Origin: Cotesia glomerata
Taxonomy: Eukaryota > Arthropoda > Insecta > Hymenoptera > Braconidae
DNA: 64,000 nucleotides
Direction of reading: 5' to 3'
Assembly (NCBI RefSeq): GCF_020080835.1
Contig: NC_058160.1
Coordinates: 6,513,515-6,577,514, forward strand
Position numbers and translations under genes: made by a program. The notes under the pieces were generated by a model. The model made no database searches. It saw only the letters and a program-made list of their open reading frames with translations, and had not been told where the DNA came from. Positions 11,851 to 24,089 of the stretch are shown piece after piece. Each line of letters opens with the position of its first letter. Within the stretch, counting starts at the first letter, position 1.

Positions 11851-12016
11851 TGTTGTCCGAGGCGAAGCCGAGGTCAATAAACATGTGATCTAAGGCTTTC
11901 TTATTTACTGCCCGTGGTGTGTATACTATTTTTCTCCTCGACGGAGGCGGAAAGCGGCATTTTCGTTTAGCGCAGCGGGGGGAAAATTGACGCTTTCCGC
12001 CCGGAGGTGAGAAAAA
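11851..12016. repeat. Dispersed hairpin repeat, copy 1
   Basis: The segment contains CCGAGGCGAAGCCGAGG, AACATGTGATCTAAGGCTTT, GTGTGTATACTATTTTTCT and TTTAGCGCAGCGG. The same blocks occur in reverse orientation at 30121-30335. A hairpin is visible: GGCGGAAAGCG near 11946 pairs with CGCTTTCCGCC near 11992. It is G+C-rich compared with its flanks. It has no coding capacity and is probably a non-autonomous transposable element. Exact ends are not resolved. Confidence 0.65.
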
Positions 12017-12600
12017 TAATTTTATAATCTTCGTTTCCTTGAATAAACCATTCTTTTCAGAAAATCAAATGAAGCACAAATTTCTAAAAACAAAAAAAAT
12101 TCACTCTATGTAAATGCATTCCAACAAAAAAGCTGTAGACATTGCATTTCACCCCATTTTTTCATATTTACATTCCAACTCATAAAATATGTTTTTTTTT
12201 TTTTTCATAATTGTTATGAATAAAGCAATTAATTCTTACAATGTAACAATCTCGTTAAAATTGTTTATAAATTTTTTTCATTATACCACTTTAAAAACTT
12301 GCCTGAAACCAATGAAATAAATATTCTTATAATTTTTATGTGTAGTGATTACTTTATTGCTTATGACGATGACTCATGAGCAATAAAATAATTTCTCATC
12401 TAAAGAATCTCGAGTTTTTAAAATATATATATATCTGTATTTTTTCCTGCGCAATAACTCCATAACGATCTTTATATCGTTTGATATAAATACAAAAACA
12501 ATTAGATGTATTTTCTCGGTAATTTTCAATACAAAGAATGAAGAATTAACTGTATACATATGTATCTGTAGATCTATCTATCCATACCCTATACATATAT
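12017..12600. other. AT-rich noncoding stretch, nothing recognised
   Basis: This is A/T-rich sequence with short (TA) tracts near 12423-12435. No gene or clear repeat is seen. Confidence 0.5.
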
Positions 12601-12602
12601 AT

Positions 12603-12932
12603 TTAGCAAAAATCCGTAGCATTGAATAGTGCAACAACCAGCAGCAGAATAGAGTACTTTAAGTGCGTATATTGCTCTTTCTCTATTTGGTTCGACGCTG
12701 TTTTTGCTGGTTTAGTTAGTTGCTGGCTCTCTACTCGTACACTCGCTTTAATCAACACGACCAACGCAATTGCAACGTCTCCCGGTCCCGCGATATAATA
12801 CACCATGTAGCATACACCATACTGTGCACTATGCACACCAGCTGTAGGAAAGAGACCGAGTTTATGGATAGAATAGAAGTAAACAAGTAAAACAGTCGAT
12901 GTGCTTACTATATAACATATAACATATAGCAT
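12603..12932 (-). other. 109-codon hydrophobic open frame in a G+C-richer block, probably not a gene
   Basis: The frame starts with ATG inside an ATATAGCATATAG-type simple repeat, which generates the hydrophobic N-terminal part. The middle is more G+C-rich (GPGDVAIALVVLIKASVRV) and the end returns to AT-rich. There is no initiator, splice or family motif. I regard it as a chance frame over a possible regulatory block at about 12600-12990. A small membrane protein is the alternative. Confidence 0.2.
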
Positions 12933-13334
12933 ATAGTATATAGCACATACGCTGCACTCAACTCTCCATAGTTCTGAACGGTGCTGATATGCTACCAGAC
13001 TGTTTCTCGTTTCGAATCCTCAGTTTTTTAGATTTTATTTTTTCGAATTAACAAAAATCGATAACTTTTTTCATCTAGCTGTTTCTTTAATTACTGGTGA
13101 ATTTTATTCCTTTCATTTCATTGAAAAAGTTTTTTCCCAACATAAAATTGAAATGAAATATATATGAAGTCAATTTATTCGTAATGTAATTGGTCAAATA
13201 TATTATTAATGAATTAATTTAAGAAAATTTTATAAATAAAAAAGTTATATCGTTGACTGTAAATTTTTTTTTTTTTAACCTTTTAAGTTTAAAATTAATT
13301 ATAATCCAAGTGATTATCGAAAAATACTATTTTA

Positions 13335-14017
13335 CACGGAGAGAAAAGAATAGAACTTATTCCTATGTTAGAATGGTGACCATTACCATGTTACATAGTA
13401 ACAGAAATTTTGTGAGAACCCTGTGTAAATTTGCTAATAAAAATCTTAGAAATTGTGATAAAAATATGAACAATCACTCATTCGATGCGGAATTAAATTC
13501 TGAAAATAATGTTGTTTTTTTTTTATTTTTTTGATGAAAATTTCAATTTGTTATCAACACAAAACATAATTTTAGTATTTTAGCATCGGCGCGGCCATGT
13601 GAAAAAAGTCGCATGGAACCCTATTTTCAACATTAAATAAAAATTATTGTTTTTCAAGCTAGAGTTCCGGGAGTCGAGACTTTTTTTCAGAAAATTCCTC
13701 CTCTTTAAGGACGCTTTTTTCGATTTTTGATGTCACCGATAGTTATTAAGTTATTTACGAAAAACTGAGATTTTTTATTTTGGTTATGTTTTTTGTTAAT
13801 AACAAATTGAAATTCTCATCAAAAAAATAAAAAAAACAACATTATTTTCAGAATTCAATTCCGCATCGAATGAGTGGTTGTTCATATTTTTATCACAATT
13901 TCTAAGATTTTTAATAGCAAATTTACACAGGGTTCTCACAAAAATTTCCGGTACTATGTAACATGGTAATGGTTACCATTCTAACATAGGAATAAGTTCT
14001 ATTCTTTTCTCTCCGTG
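13335..14017. mobile_element. Foldback transposon with about 230 bp inverted arms
   Basis: The left arm (13335 to about 13567) and right arm (about 13785 to 14017) are near-identical inverse complements. Both start CACGGAGAGAAAAGAATAG and continue through ATTCCTATGTTAGAATGG and CATTCGATGCGGAATT. TA lies outside both ends (13333-13334 and 14018-14019). The loop of about 220 bp is unique and noncoding. The terminal CACGG and TA duplication link it to the elements at 26561, 57803 and 60891. The arms would form a very long double-stranded RNA stem if transcribed. Confidence 0.85.
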
Positions 14018-14284
14018 TATGTTAATATAATTTGTCAATTGATTATTAAAAAATAAATTAAAAATCACTATTACTAAATAAATATTCAGACTCTATCTGT
14101 ACATACAAATTTGAACATTTTTTTCCTAATTTGTAAAAAGCAAATAAATTTTTAAGAAACTAAAATAAACTTCTTTTGATTGAATAATAATTAATTCTGA
14201 TAGTTGATTGTTACAATTCATTCAAGTCACTCACTTGATTTGTTTCCATTCGACATATGAATCATTTATTAAATATTTAACGTG

Positions 14285-14570
14285 ATAGCAAGAATCTAAA
14301 ACTACTCAGCTTCGAAATTGCAGTTGATTTAACATAACATTTCTGATAAAAAATTATCTTGATTTAAGAGAAAAAATTTCGAACTAAAGATATAATTTTG
14401 TAGTTTAATAATATTGAATCAAGCAGAAATTTTTTAGAATCAGTAAAATTTACTTGAACCAAAAACAATATCTTCCAAGTACTCTTCAAAATTATGTTCT
14501 TGGTTCAAGATTTTTTCTTTTAAATCAAGTAAATTTTTTTGTTAGTCCAGTACAGTTTGTGTAGTCTAAA
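14285..14570. repeat. Decayed inverted-repeat sequence of the CACTGA-type interior
   Basis: Phrases such as CTTGAACCAAAAACAATAT and TCTTGGTTCAAGATTTTTTC echo the interior of the element at 61613-61844 (TTGGTTCAAGATTTTTTT) and parts of 26294-26508. No intact ends or duplication are seen, so this is at most an eroded copy. Confidence 0.35.
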
Positions 14571-15439
14571 ATTAAAAAAAAAATTTATTTAACATTGAAA
14601 GGCAGCCATACTTATTCAATGTCATATTATGCTTGTATAATAATAATATGTTATTTTTAATTATAGTTTATAACTTACAAAAATAATAGCTTCGTATAAA
14701 AAATGAATAGAACAATAATAAATAGTAAATAGTGAATGGACAAGAGATTTATTATATTTAAAAAAAATGTTATGTGATATGTAATGATGTAACTTTTTCT
14801 ATAGAGCGATTTATTAAACATACTGTCGATAATTTATGGTTTTTTGAAGCTCTGTGTAAATATAAACATGAATCTACTCGGAATATGTAATTGGATCTTT
14901 CACAGCAAGGCCGACAGAGTGTTTTAGTTTATGGGCTTGAAACCGTTACACTTAGGCATTAAATTGAGACAAAGCCAGTAATACAAGTACGTATGTGTGT
15001 ATGGATGTATTGAGATAATCTAGGCACTTAATAATTTACTACCCTAAAATTTAAACGCACGTCGACTGAAATGCTCAACTAAACAAGCTATAGCTACAAT
15101 TGTCTACATTGTTTTATTTGTTTTTGTAAACAGACTCTTATATCAATACAAGTACTTTGTTGTTTATTTGTCTGAATATTTCTGGGAAGTATATTTCATT
15201 TGATATACCGTCGTAATAAAAATAAGACGTTCAAAGAAATCATTCTTGTACCTTTCAATCGTTATTTATAGAATTTTTTTGTAAATAATTTAAAAAATAT
15301 TATTTAACATTTTCAAGTTCATATATATGAGCTGCTTTAAAATTTTACATCATCAATGATTCAATTGTTTGAAGAATACAAAAAACCATCATAAGTTTTT
15401 AATAAATGATAATTTAAAAAACTTCTAAACACAGTTTAA

Positions 15440-15690
15440 TGGCACACCATGCTAAAAGTAGAAAATGATTTTGAATGATTAAAAAAAAAAAAAAAAATAG
15501 AATGATAAACAAAAAAATTCATTTTACTGTAAAAAAAAGTATAGGGTGCTTTGATATCAATTATTATGAATATTTTATTGGTAGATATTTGCAAAAATAA
15601 AGTTATTTTTATATTTTTATATTTAAATTGTTATTTTTATTTCAATTGAAAATGATTTTTTACTTTTTAGTTTGGTTCGTTATTAAATTT
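15440..15690. repeat. Diverged inverted-repeat element, copy 1
   Basis: AGTAGAAAATGATTTTGAATG, AACAAAAAAATTCATTTTACTG and TTTAGTTTGGTTCGTTATTAA occur in the same order as similar phrases at about 36845-37085. The outer parts are partly inverse complements of each other. It is old and without clear ends. Confidence 0.4.
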
Positions 15691-16769
15691 TATTGTTGAG
15701 TTTTCATTTTATTTATTTTCAAATTTTTTAGTTTGATTACAAACCAGAAGCGTTAGATTGTAATATTTTACTTAATTAAAAAATGGATAATTTTTACTGT
15801 CATTCGATGGATAGTGTATGTTTAATGCGTGAAATCAGTCAATTTTTTTTATCCAGATGATCTTGGACAAGACACTAAGATAAACTTATTAAATTAATGT
15901 ACTAAAATCGATCGTTGATAAGTGTAAAAATTTTTTAATTAATCAGACATCTTAAAATCGGTAAAAATGGCGTTTAAACATTTCGTACATATATATTTTT
16001 TTTTAATTTTCATTAATTTTTTCACATTATAAATAATTAAAAATATAAATTCGTCTCCCATTTCATAGTAGTCCGTTTTACCCTTCTCTTATGTATACTA
16101 CCATATTTTCTTGAAAGTTATTTCTTATAACCCCATAACTCAAATCCTTATCAGTCTAGCAGTTTTGTCTATTATTTTTATTTTTCTTGTAAATTTTTTG
16201 TCGCGCTTTTTACTGGATTAAATAGTCGCTACTCTAGTATTATACAATCCCGTTAATTTTATGCTGTCAACATTATATAGTAATACGTTTCATTAGTGAG
16301 CTGTTCTAGAAATGTTGCGCTAAATTTTTTTTAGATAATACGTGTTATAGTAGTAATTCATTATAATCAGTAGTCAAGTCATTTACGATGTGTCATTTTT
16401 GATAATAATTATTGCTTTTAAAAATTAAAAAAATAATTCAAGCATATAAAACTAAACTCTTATTGTAATGTGAATTAAAAACAAATTATACCACATTCTT
16501 TAAACTCAAACAAATAAAATAAAAAAAAAGGTATTCCTTTCATGATAATAAAAATTATTTAGAAATTAGCCACAGGATATAATAAGTACAACAAAGCTTC
16601 ATTATTACTAACGGTTTTTAGCTATGGAATTTTATGATAAATTCGTATGCGATAAACTTATGCTCGAGAAATTGAATCTCCTGAATTTTATTATACTATC
16701 GTGGTCTTTTTCTTAATGTTGGTCACATATTACGTACCAAACATACAGTTTATGCACACATATACATTT

Positions 16770-17040
16770 ACATACATATATGTGGTGATATCAACGCTGA
16801 CGGTGCTTGAGAAACGGGCGGCCGGGCATCGTCACGTCGTGAAATAGTATACGACACCATGAGGTCTTCGTCGAACTATATAATATAACGTAAGCAAAAT
16901 CCCATACCCAATGAGTGTTCGTTAAAGTTGTTGGGGTACACTGCTCTTCAAAAGCTCGGGTGCTCCAGTTACTCTCCTGCAGTTCTTCGTTGCTTCTACT
17001 TCAAGACGGTCCATCGATCCGTCTTGACTTTGGTCACTTA
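16770..17040. promoter_or_regulatory. G+C-richer island with a 9 bp inverted repeat
   Basis: The block includes GGGCGGCCGGGC near 16815 and a perfect hairpin, TCAAGACGG (17001-17009) pairing with CCGTCTTGA (17019-17027) around CATCGAT. A 30-codon minus-strand ATG frame (16922-17014, MDRLEVEATKNCRRVTGAPE...) overlaps it. A plus-strand initiator-like GCAGTTCTTCG is near 16980. It may be a first exon or a regulatory element. The evidence does not decide between these. Confidence 0.3.
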
Positions 17041-17510
17041 TTATAAAGTTATTTAATTTGTTTTGCGTGTATAATTAAATTGCGTCTTTATTAAATTATT
17101 CCAACTAATTAACAGTTGACAAGTATTTTAGTGAATTTATCAAAATTATTTTTATACGAAATTTTGGCATTTAGTTCTTCATTCAAATTTTTTGAGAAAA
17201 AGTAAAAAAATATATAATTTCCTTAGTGAAAATTCAAAATTTTTACTCTAAAAAAAATTATCAATCGGTAAGAATTTTTCAAAATTTAATTTAATTATTA
17301 CTTCATCGATAATATCAAATTATTTTATTCAATGGTACAAAAAAATTGCTGACATCTGACAACTTTCATTCAACAAAAAAATTAAATATTTATTAAGTCA
17401 AAACTTTGAAAAGTAAACATAACTAAACTATTGTATGTATTTTATTTCTACTATTAAAATTTTTTAATTAAAGAAAAAAATTGTCAGATGTTTACTATTT
17501 TTATTATTAA

Positions 17511-17618
17511 CCCTTCGTCACTCGCGTCTTTTTTAGTTTCTCGCTCGCACTATAATGAGTCTCTATAGGTTGAGTAGTTGTTAGACGGCGATCTGCTCAT
17601 GACGCGAGTGACGAAGGG
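17511..17618 (+). mobile_element. piggyBac-type MITE, copy 1
   Basis: The element is 108 bp with terminal inverted repeats CCCTTCGTCACTCGCGTC and GACGCGAGTGACGAAGGG. It sits between TTAA tetranucleotides (17507-17510 and 17619-17622). TTAA target sites and CCC/GGG ends are the hallmark of piggyBac transposons. The second copy at 57187-57294 is the same length, in reverse orientation, and differs at about three positions, so mobilisation was probably recent. It has no coding capacity. Confidence 0.9.
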
Positions 17619-17622
17619 TTAA

Positions 17623-20365
17623 CAAAAATAGCTTAATGCTTTTAAAAATTTTCTTATTTATTACTGCCTTGCTATCTTTTTTTCTGAACTAAATTGACTT
17701 ATAACCTCAGTGAAACAAGTGAAATATTCCGAATTTCGTTAAACAAGTAAATATAAAAACGTAAAATAAATTTTTTCAAAACTTTAAATAATGAGAAAAA
17801 TTTTTTTTATCAATTTCAATGTTTTAAAAATTCACATAATCGTAAAATTTCAATTTAGTGTCTCATTTTTTCTGAATCCATAATAAAATATTTTCTTCTA
17901 AATTTGAATAATTTAAAATAACTACTTTAATTTTGTGTTTTATCTCATCGAGTTATATAAAAATTTATAACAAAAAAAATTTTAATTTTCAATTTTAACA
18001 GTTTAATTTATCACTTTCATTATTGATTTTGTTGCCATAAATTAGCGTTTTTAATTAAATTGATATTTAGAAAACAAAATTTAATTTTTTGTATATATAT
18101 TCTTAACGAAATAATTTATGACTAACAACAATTCCTTTTATGGCAAAAAAGCTAATCCATAAATCTGACTGCTGACATTTGACTGTGAATTCGCATTGAA
18201 AAAATATGTTCGACCCTAGCTATTTAATATCCACCTATAAGAGACTAAGAAACTGTCAAGTTAAATCCCCAGTGTGTGTTGATGTATCATAAAAAATAAT
18301 CGTACATAAAATTGCTGGCTTTTCTGACAAAATCAATCATATTAAAAACCAGAATTTATGTTAATTTCAATTTCTATAATATATATAATTAAAAAAAAAT
18401 ATTTAACAGAACGCGTTTAGTCTAAATTACCGAATGGTGATGCAATGGTTTATTGAGAAAAAAATATATTTAGTTTATTATATTACTTTCAAAGGGTACT
18501 AATATAATGATAATTTTAACTCCTAAGTGTTTGATTGATATCTCTTTCTCTGGTTTAACGCCTAGTTAAGCGTAATGCGACACACTTGTTTACAGTATGT
18601 CACTTATCGTAATAACCGTCATACATACAAAGAGCGATAGTAAAAAAATTTGATCTGAAAAGAATTTCGTAGAATAAACTGTCAGGATATTTTTATTTTT
18701 ATTTCTTCACTCTTGGAATTCTTAACTAATATCATGTCTTTCTTTATTTTTATTATGAATATAATATAATATACAAAATAAAATTTAATTAGCTTTTGCT
18801 TATTATTACTATGATATATAAATACAGTACAACGTGCGCGTATAAATCTCAAGTTTCATGTACATAAAAATCAAAGTCCCTTTGTCAACTGTTTGAAAAA
18901 AAAGAATGACTAAGATAAAAATATATTGAAAAATTTTTTTTATTTATTATTTATCATATACATAACTGAACTCAGGAATGTCAACTAGTAAATTAGAATT
19001 AAAGATGGCAATGAATTTGAAATTTGGACCTTCTAAGAATTTTATTGTTCGGTTAATATGACGAGTGTAAAAAAACTTACATAAGGATTAATATTATCAA
19101 GCCAAAAATTTATTCAATCGCTTGCGTTGGTTGAAGGCACAAATAAAAAAAGTGACGGATTAGTTTGCTAGATTTAGAGTCGGATAAATTCATAATTATT
19201 TCAGCGGGAGTTTAAGTAATTTTTTTTCCATCAGATGACAACTGTGTTCATTTACATATTGATCATGATTATTATAATATATAATTTATAAGGTCATAGT
19301 TTTTTAAATTAATATTCACAAAAGACTTAAGTTAAATTTATCGGTATTAAAAAACTAATTTTTCAATTTGCATTAAAATGATTTATAATCGAACAAGATA
19401 AAGTTCCAAACAAAAAATTTCAAGTTTTAATTTTCTCTGCATTTGGTATAAATGTAAATATATTTTTTTACTTTACTTTACTTTTTTTTTTAACTGAGTA
19501 CTTGCAAATTGTTAACATACAAAAAAATATTTACCGATTCATTTAATCATTTACCAACTATTTTATTACTGAAATAATTTCTTACTACTTGATTGCCTTT
19601 TTAAAATATTTTATTGTCAATTGTTAACGAGAAAAATGATAATTTAGTTATTTAAAAACAAGGTTATTTATTTCCATAATTATTAGCAATTGATCGTGGA
19701 ATATTTTTAAGAAATCAATAAATCACCTCGAAATTATTTTTGTATACAATTAAATTGCTGGACTTATATTTATGTAGGCAATAAAACAGTAATGAATGTA
19801 TCTAGTAAGCGAAAGATCAATGAAAAATTTAGCAATTACCATTTATTCTCGTTGGCAATAATTTATCGATTTTTAATATAATCGACTAGAATACAATAAT
19901 GCCTCTGACTAATATCTCGATGATCAAAAAACTTCAAACAAATATTTTTTATCAAACTATTTTAGCGTCTCTTAAAAAAAACAGAAAAAGTATAAGTCTT
20001 AATATTCTTAATCAAAATTTTTATCACATCAAATTTTTTATTCGTGTTCAATTTTATCCTTAATCTGCTTTACAAAAACTCAATATCAAAATCTAATATT
20101 ACAAAAAAGCAAAGCGTTAAATCAGAAAAAAGAAATAAAAAATAGAATAACCGAACTTTTTAAAATAAATTCGATTTGTCTAGCAATTTGTAAGGATTGA
20201 TTTTAAAATTGATATAAATATTTTTTCTCTAATTTGATTAACATCTGGAAGTTGTGCCACTAGTAGTAAATTTCTATTTTTATAAAATCAAGTTAAAAAG
20301 TTGACATCTAAAGAACTTTTTAGCTCAGAGGAAATTTCTTCTCGCAGCCTCATAACTTCCAAAGC
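17623..20365. other. AT-rich noncoding stretch, nothing recognised
   Basis: Long A/T-rich sequence. Short G+C-richer patches occur at about 18170-18260 and 18540-18630, without coding-like frames or clear repeats. Confidence 0.5.
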
Positions 20366-20393
20366 TATATATATATATATATATATATATATA
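20366..20393. repeat. (TA)n microsatellite
   Basis: Fourteen uninterrupted TA units, 28 bp. Confidence 0.9.
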
Positions 20394-21998
20394 ATCAGCA
20401 GAAGGTGAGATATAGCTCTGACTGTTATTGAAGTCTGCGGTAACAGACGTTTTCTATACATTCGAATGTGCTCACATAAAGGCATGTACAACTCTTTCGT
20501 TTTATCTGTTACATTTTTCATTACCTTCCCTCGTTATTTATTTTTTTTCAATGCCTTTTCATTCTCTGCTCGTATTCTTGAATTATCGTCCCACTTGTGC
20601 ACATCTGTCACCTGTATTTATTCAATAATTTCCAAGTAAATATAATAACATATACAAATACAGCTAATAATTATTTTCCTCAAGTTATTTTTATCAACAG
20701 TAAAAAATAAAATAATTACTCTTACAACTTATCCGGAAATAATTGAAAGTAAATACACATAATAGATTTTTTATTTTTAACTACAGCATAAATTTGCAAA
20801 CAGTCATTCAATGTTTAGTCAACCGCGTAATCTTAGAATCGTTTGTTGTGTTTTGTCACGCGATACTTTACTTATTCTTATCGCGTTCCTAAAATTGCGT
20901 CACCAAATCTGTCTACTGTGTTGTAGTCCGTCGGAGAAGTAGTTTACGGGATAACAAGCAGCATTATCGTCACCGTTTAAATCATCATTTGTGTTTGTTT
21001 AATTTTTGACGGCTTTGAAGCTTTACAAAATAAAAGTAAAAAAAGAAACGACTGTTATTTTAAAAAAATTAAAAAAAAACCATTTACCGCTTGATGACAT
21101 TTACCTTCTTAACTTAACGAACTAAGCTATATATATATCGACTATAATATTCTTAATAATACGTTATAGTTGGTGTCTGACCTAGTCATACGTGAGAAAT
21201 AGTTAGTGGTGAATTAAAGTCAGTCAAGAGTCTGTCCGTCAGATGGTTAAACAGTTTGCCGGTTATGGTACCCGCACACTCAATTCTATTCTAAACTTTA
21301 TCCTATTCCTTTTCTTATGTTGCTACATTTACTCCGCAATTGTCTTTTATCCATGGGATTTTTTCTCACGCTCCAACTATTTAATTAACTACCAGCTATT
21401 CTTTTTGTATCAATCCAGCTATAGCATGAAATAAGTATCTAGAAAAACTGAAAATTAATGCTCCTTTTTCATATTTTTTGCTCGCCTCAAGCGCTAATAC
21501 GAAAGATATGATTTGATGCTGTCTAAAAATTTAAAAAACAATTTCATCATTTCAAATCCTTCATAACGTGTATAATATAAATTACGCTTAAAAAGTACAT
21601 CAATATAATTAGTGAATTTGAGTCAATCAATTTAACATTATTATACAGAATTTTTTAATTAATTTCAGCATATTTTTTATTTTTTTATAGATTGAAACGG
21701 TAATTTTTACTGAAAAATTTAATAATGTAATTACAAAAGCTTTTTAATTATTTTTATTACTCGTGTATGGATAATTTTTCAAAATCATCGTTAGTTGATA
21801 TATATTAAACATCCGTATACTTGTACACCAATTTATTTTTTAAATATTTTTTCTCTGCTATTAAACTTTGATTTAAGAAGGGTTTATATTTTTTCTCTCT
21901 CTCGTTCTCTATTGGACAAACGAGAGTATCTCTGTCATACTTGTACAACTTATGGAATCTTAAAACGGATTTTATGCATAAATAAATGAAAATTTTCC
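20394..21998. other. Mixed noncoding stretch with small islands
   Basis: G+C-richer patches lie at about 20815-20990 and 21165-21290. The second begins after a TATATATAT run and holds an ATG frame at 21243-21434 with a hydrophobic middle (FILFLFLCCYIY), which may be chance. No splice-supported exon is found. Confidence 0.35.
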
Positions 21999-22061
21999 AA
22001 AAAAGCGCTTCGCTCTTCGATGGATAATTTAATTATCTATCGAAGAGCGAAGCGTTTTTTT
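21999..22061. repeat. 30 bp-arm hairpin
   Basis: The left arm runs AAAAAAGCGCTTCGCTCTTC to GGATAAT (21999-22028). It pairs with ATTATCTATCGAAGAGCGAAGCG plus a T run (22032-22061) around a 3-base loop. Only two C-to-T differences break symmetry and both would keep G-U pairing in RNA. It is surrounded by plain AT-rich DNA. It may be a tiny MITE or a structured RNA; no further copy is seen in the window. Confidence 0.75.
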
Positions 22062-22558
22062 CAAAATTTTATCTTATTCATGAGCAAAACTCGTTTGAAA
22101 ATCAACTATCAACCGCTCTTAATTATATATCAAATATTATTCTATGAAGAAATATGTTAACTGAGTTAAGCAAGATAGTCCATAATTATAACACTATAGC
22201 AGTACCTTTGCTTGCTCCGCTGGGCATCGATTATATTTTTTTTTTAATTCATTATTCTGACTACTACTTTAAGATATTTATTATCTTTTTAAGAAAAAAA
22301 AAAAACACTTCATATAGTCAATCATCTTCTTTAATTATGTCAATGAAAAATTTCAAAACAAAATTTTTTTTTTCCTATAAATTGTAATTTTTTTAGTAAA
22401 TATTTATCTTCTTTCGTTCTTACTCGTTACTTATATTTATACTTAATCTTTAAACAAAAATATTTCCATTAAAGCCTAACTTGATAATTTAATTTATTTT
22501 CAAAGTTAATTTTTCTCACTACTGAAATACTTGAGAAAATTTCTTGCATCTAAATGAA

Positions 22559-22604
22559 CCTAAATGAAATAAGCAGACTGCATCTAAATGAAATAAGCAG
22601 ACTG
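22559..22604. repeat. Two-copy tandem duplication of a 24 bp unit
   Basis: CTAAATGAAATAAGCAGACTG occurs twice in a row, ending at 22580 and 22604. It is a recent local duplication. Confidence 0.8.
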
Positions 22605-22909
22605 CCAAAAATTTGTTATAGTCTCAGAACGATCCTGTAGAGTTATGAGAGGTAAATAACGTTTAGCTCTCAGAGCTCAACGATGTAGAGTTGCAGGAGC
22701 CAAACGGTATTGTTACCATAAGAATACGTTAACCTACTGGAACTTTTTACAACTAACTAACTACTATAGAGTTCCTATAGCAAAATTTTTTTCTCCGTGT
22801 ATACTTATTATTCATTCATATTATTCATATATATTTGATTGCAAAATGCACTTGAAAATGATAATGTAAAAATAGGTACTATCTGCAGATAGATTCTAGT
22901 TAAATTCCA

Positions 22910-23147
22910 AATGGACGCCACTTCTATGTAAGATGGGACTGACGAGCATGCGCGCGTTACTGACAACCATCTGAGACTAATAAATCTCAGATGGCTCTGA
23001 GTCCCATCTCGGATTGAACTGAAATAAACGACAACTGTACCTACTACAATCTACATAGAAGTAGTAACCATTTATAAATTTTTTTCACTATAGATGGACC
23101 TAGGTTCCGTCCAACATGGAAACCAGTTAAATCTCGTTTTTTCCGTG
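22910..23147. mobile_element. Nested hairpin element with a CCGTG right end
   Basis: Three nested stems are visible. CTTCTATGTA (22921) pairs with TACATAGAAG (23052), GATGGGACT (22932) with AGTCCCATC (23000), and CCATCTGAGA (22967) with TCTCAGATGG (22985). The right side ends TTTTTTCCGTG followed by TA (23143-23149), matching the CACGG family. A second CCGTG-TA lies at 22795-22801. The left end is not found, so this may be a truncated or composite element. Confidence 0.5.
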
Positions 23148-23779
23148 TATGTGTTTGTAGCCGTATCAATGAATGTGTCTAAGTATATATACACAAACAT
23201 ACATAGACGGATTTACTTACAAAGTAAACACTTAAATAAACGCGTCGTTGTGTTATCGATATAATTAATTAGAGTCGAGATTGCTACACGCAGTGGATCT
23301 CGTTGAACTGTCAATTTTATTACAATCACAGCTAACGATCGCGTTAATTTTCTCGCTTCCTATATATAATGCAACAACTAACACGTTTCATGCATAATTA
23401 TTTTTTATTTTTTTCGTATTTTTAAAATTAAATCTGGCTTTAAATTGCTTTCTCTTTAATCGCTTACTCTCCTGCTATGCTCAAACTTGCTCATTATAAT
23501 AAGGATCTTTTTATTCACACATATATTTACATTTTTTCTTACCATCTTCCATTGCATTTCTCGTTCTCATCCTCGATTTAACTAGCAAGAGTATAACTGG
23601 TGTTTTGTTAAAAAAGTAAGCAATTGAATGAAATATGATATTATCGATCAAAATGTTGTGTATTTTATATTATTTTATTTTATATAAATGGAGTTTTTTT
23701 TTTGTCGGTACGGGTATTATTTGAGCTCCAATGATCTTCTTCAAGGAGTAGAGGATGAATAAAATATAGAGAGAATCTT

Positions 23780-23836
23780 GGGAGTCATCTGTAGTTGAAT
23801 GGTTGCAATCTTGTGTCATCATCATGGTTCAAGTCT
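23780..23836 (+). other. tRNA-like A/B-box segment, likely decayed
   Basis: TAGTTGAATGG (23792-23802) fits the pol III A box and GGTTCAAGTCT (23826-23836) fits all but the last base of the B box. Box-to-box spacing is 34 bases, shorter than usual, and I cannot fold a cloverleaf. It is at best a tRNA pseudogene or SINE scrap in a 23.7-24.06 kb G+C-richer patch. Confidence 0.2.
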
Positions 23837-24089
23837 CTCCATCATTTGTTAGAACGGTCATCCATCAAATGAAACCCTATCATTAATCAATTGATACACA
23901 TGTTCGACGTATCGCTGTTTTCGGCACAAGAGAAACCACTACGTTATATAATCACCTTTTCCATCTACGGAGCTTCTGTAGGAAAGACACTGGATCGATA
24001 AATAGTACCTTTTTTACAGAAGTTGGTGTGATGTACCGTAGTGGTACTTCTTGTGACGATCTTATCATCAGTTGACATTTTATTTATTT

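Noticed and set aside
13253..13534. 93-codon plus-strand frame
   Set aside because: It lies mostly in the left arm of the foldback at 13335-14017, and the mirror arm does not keep an equivalent frame.
20288..20521. 77-codon minus-strand frame
   Set aside because: It runs through the (TA)n microsatellite (IYIYIYI) and is a chance frame.
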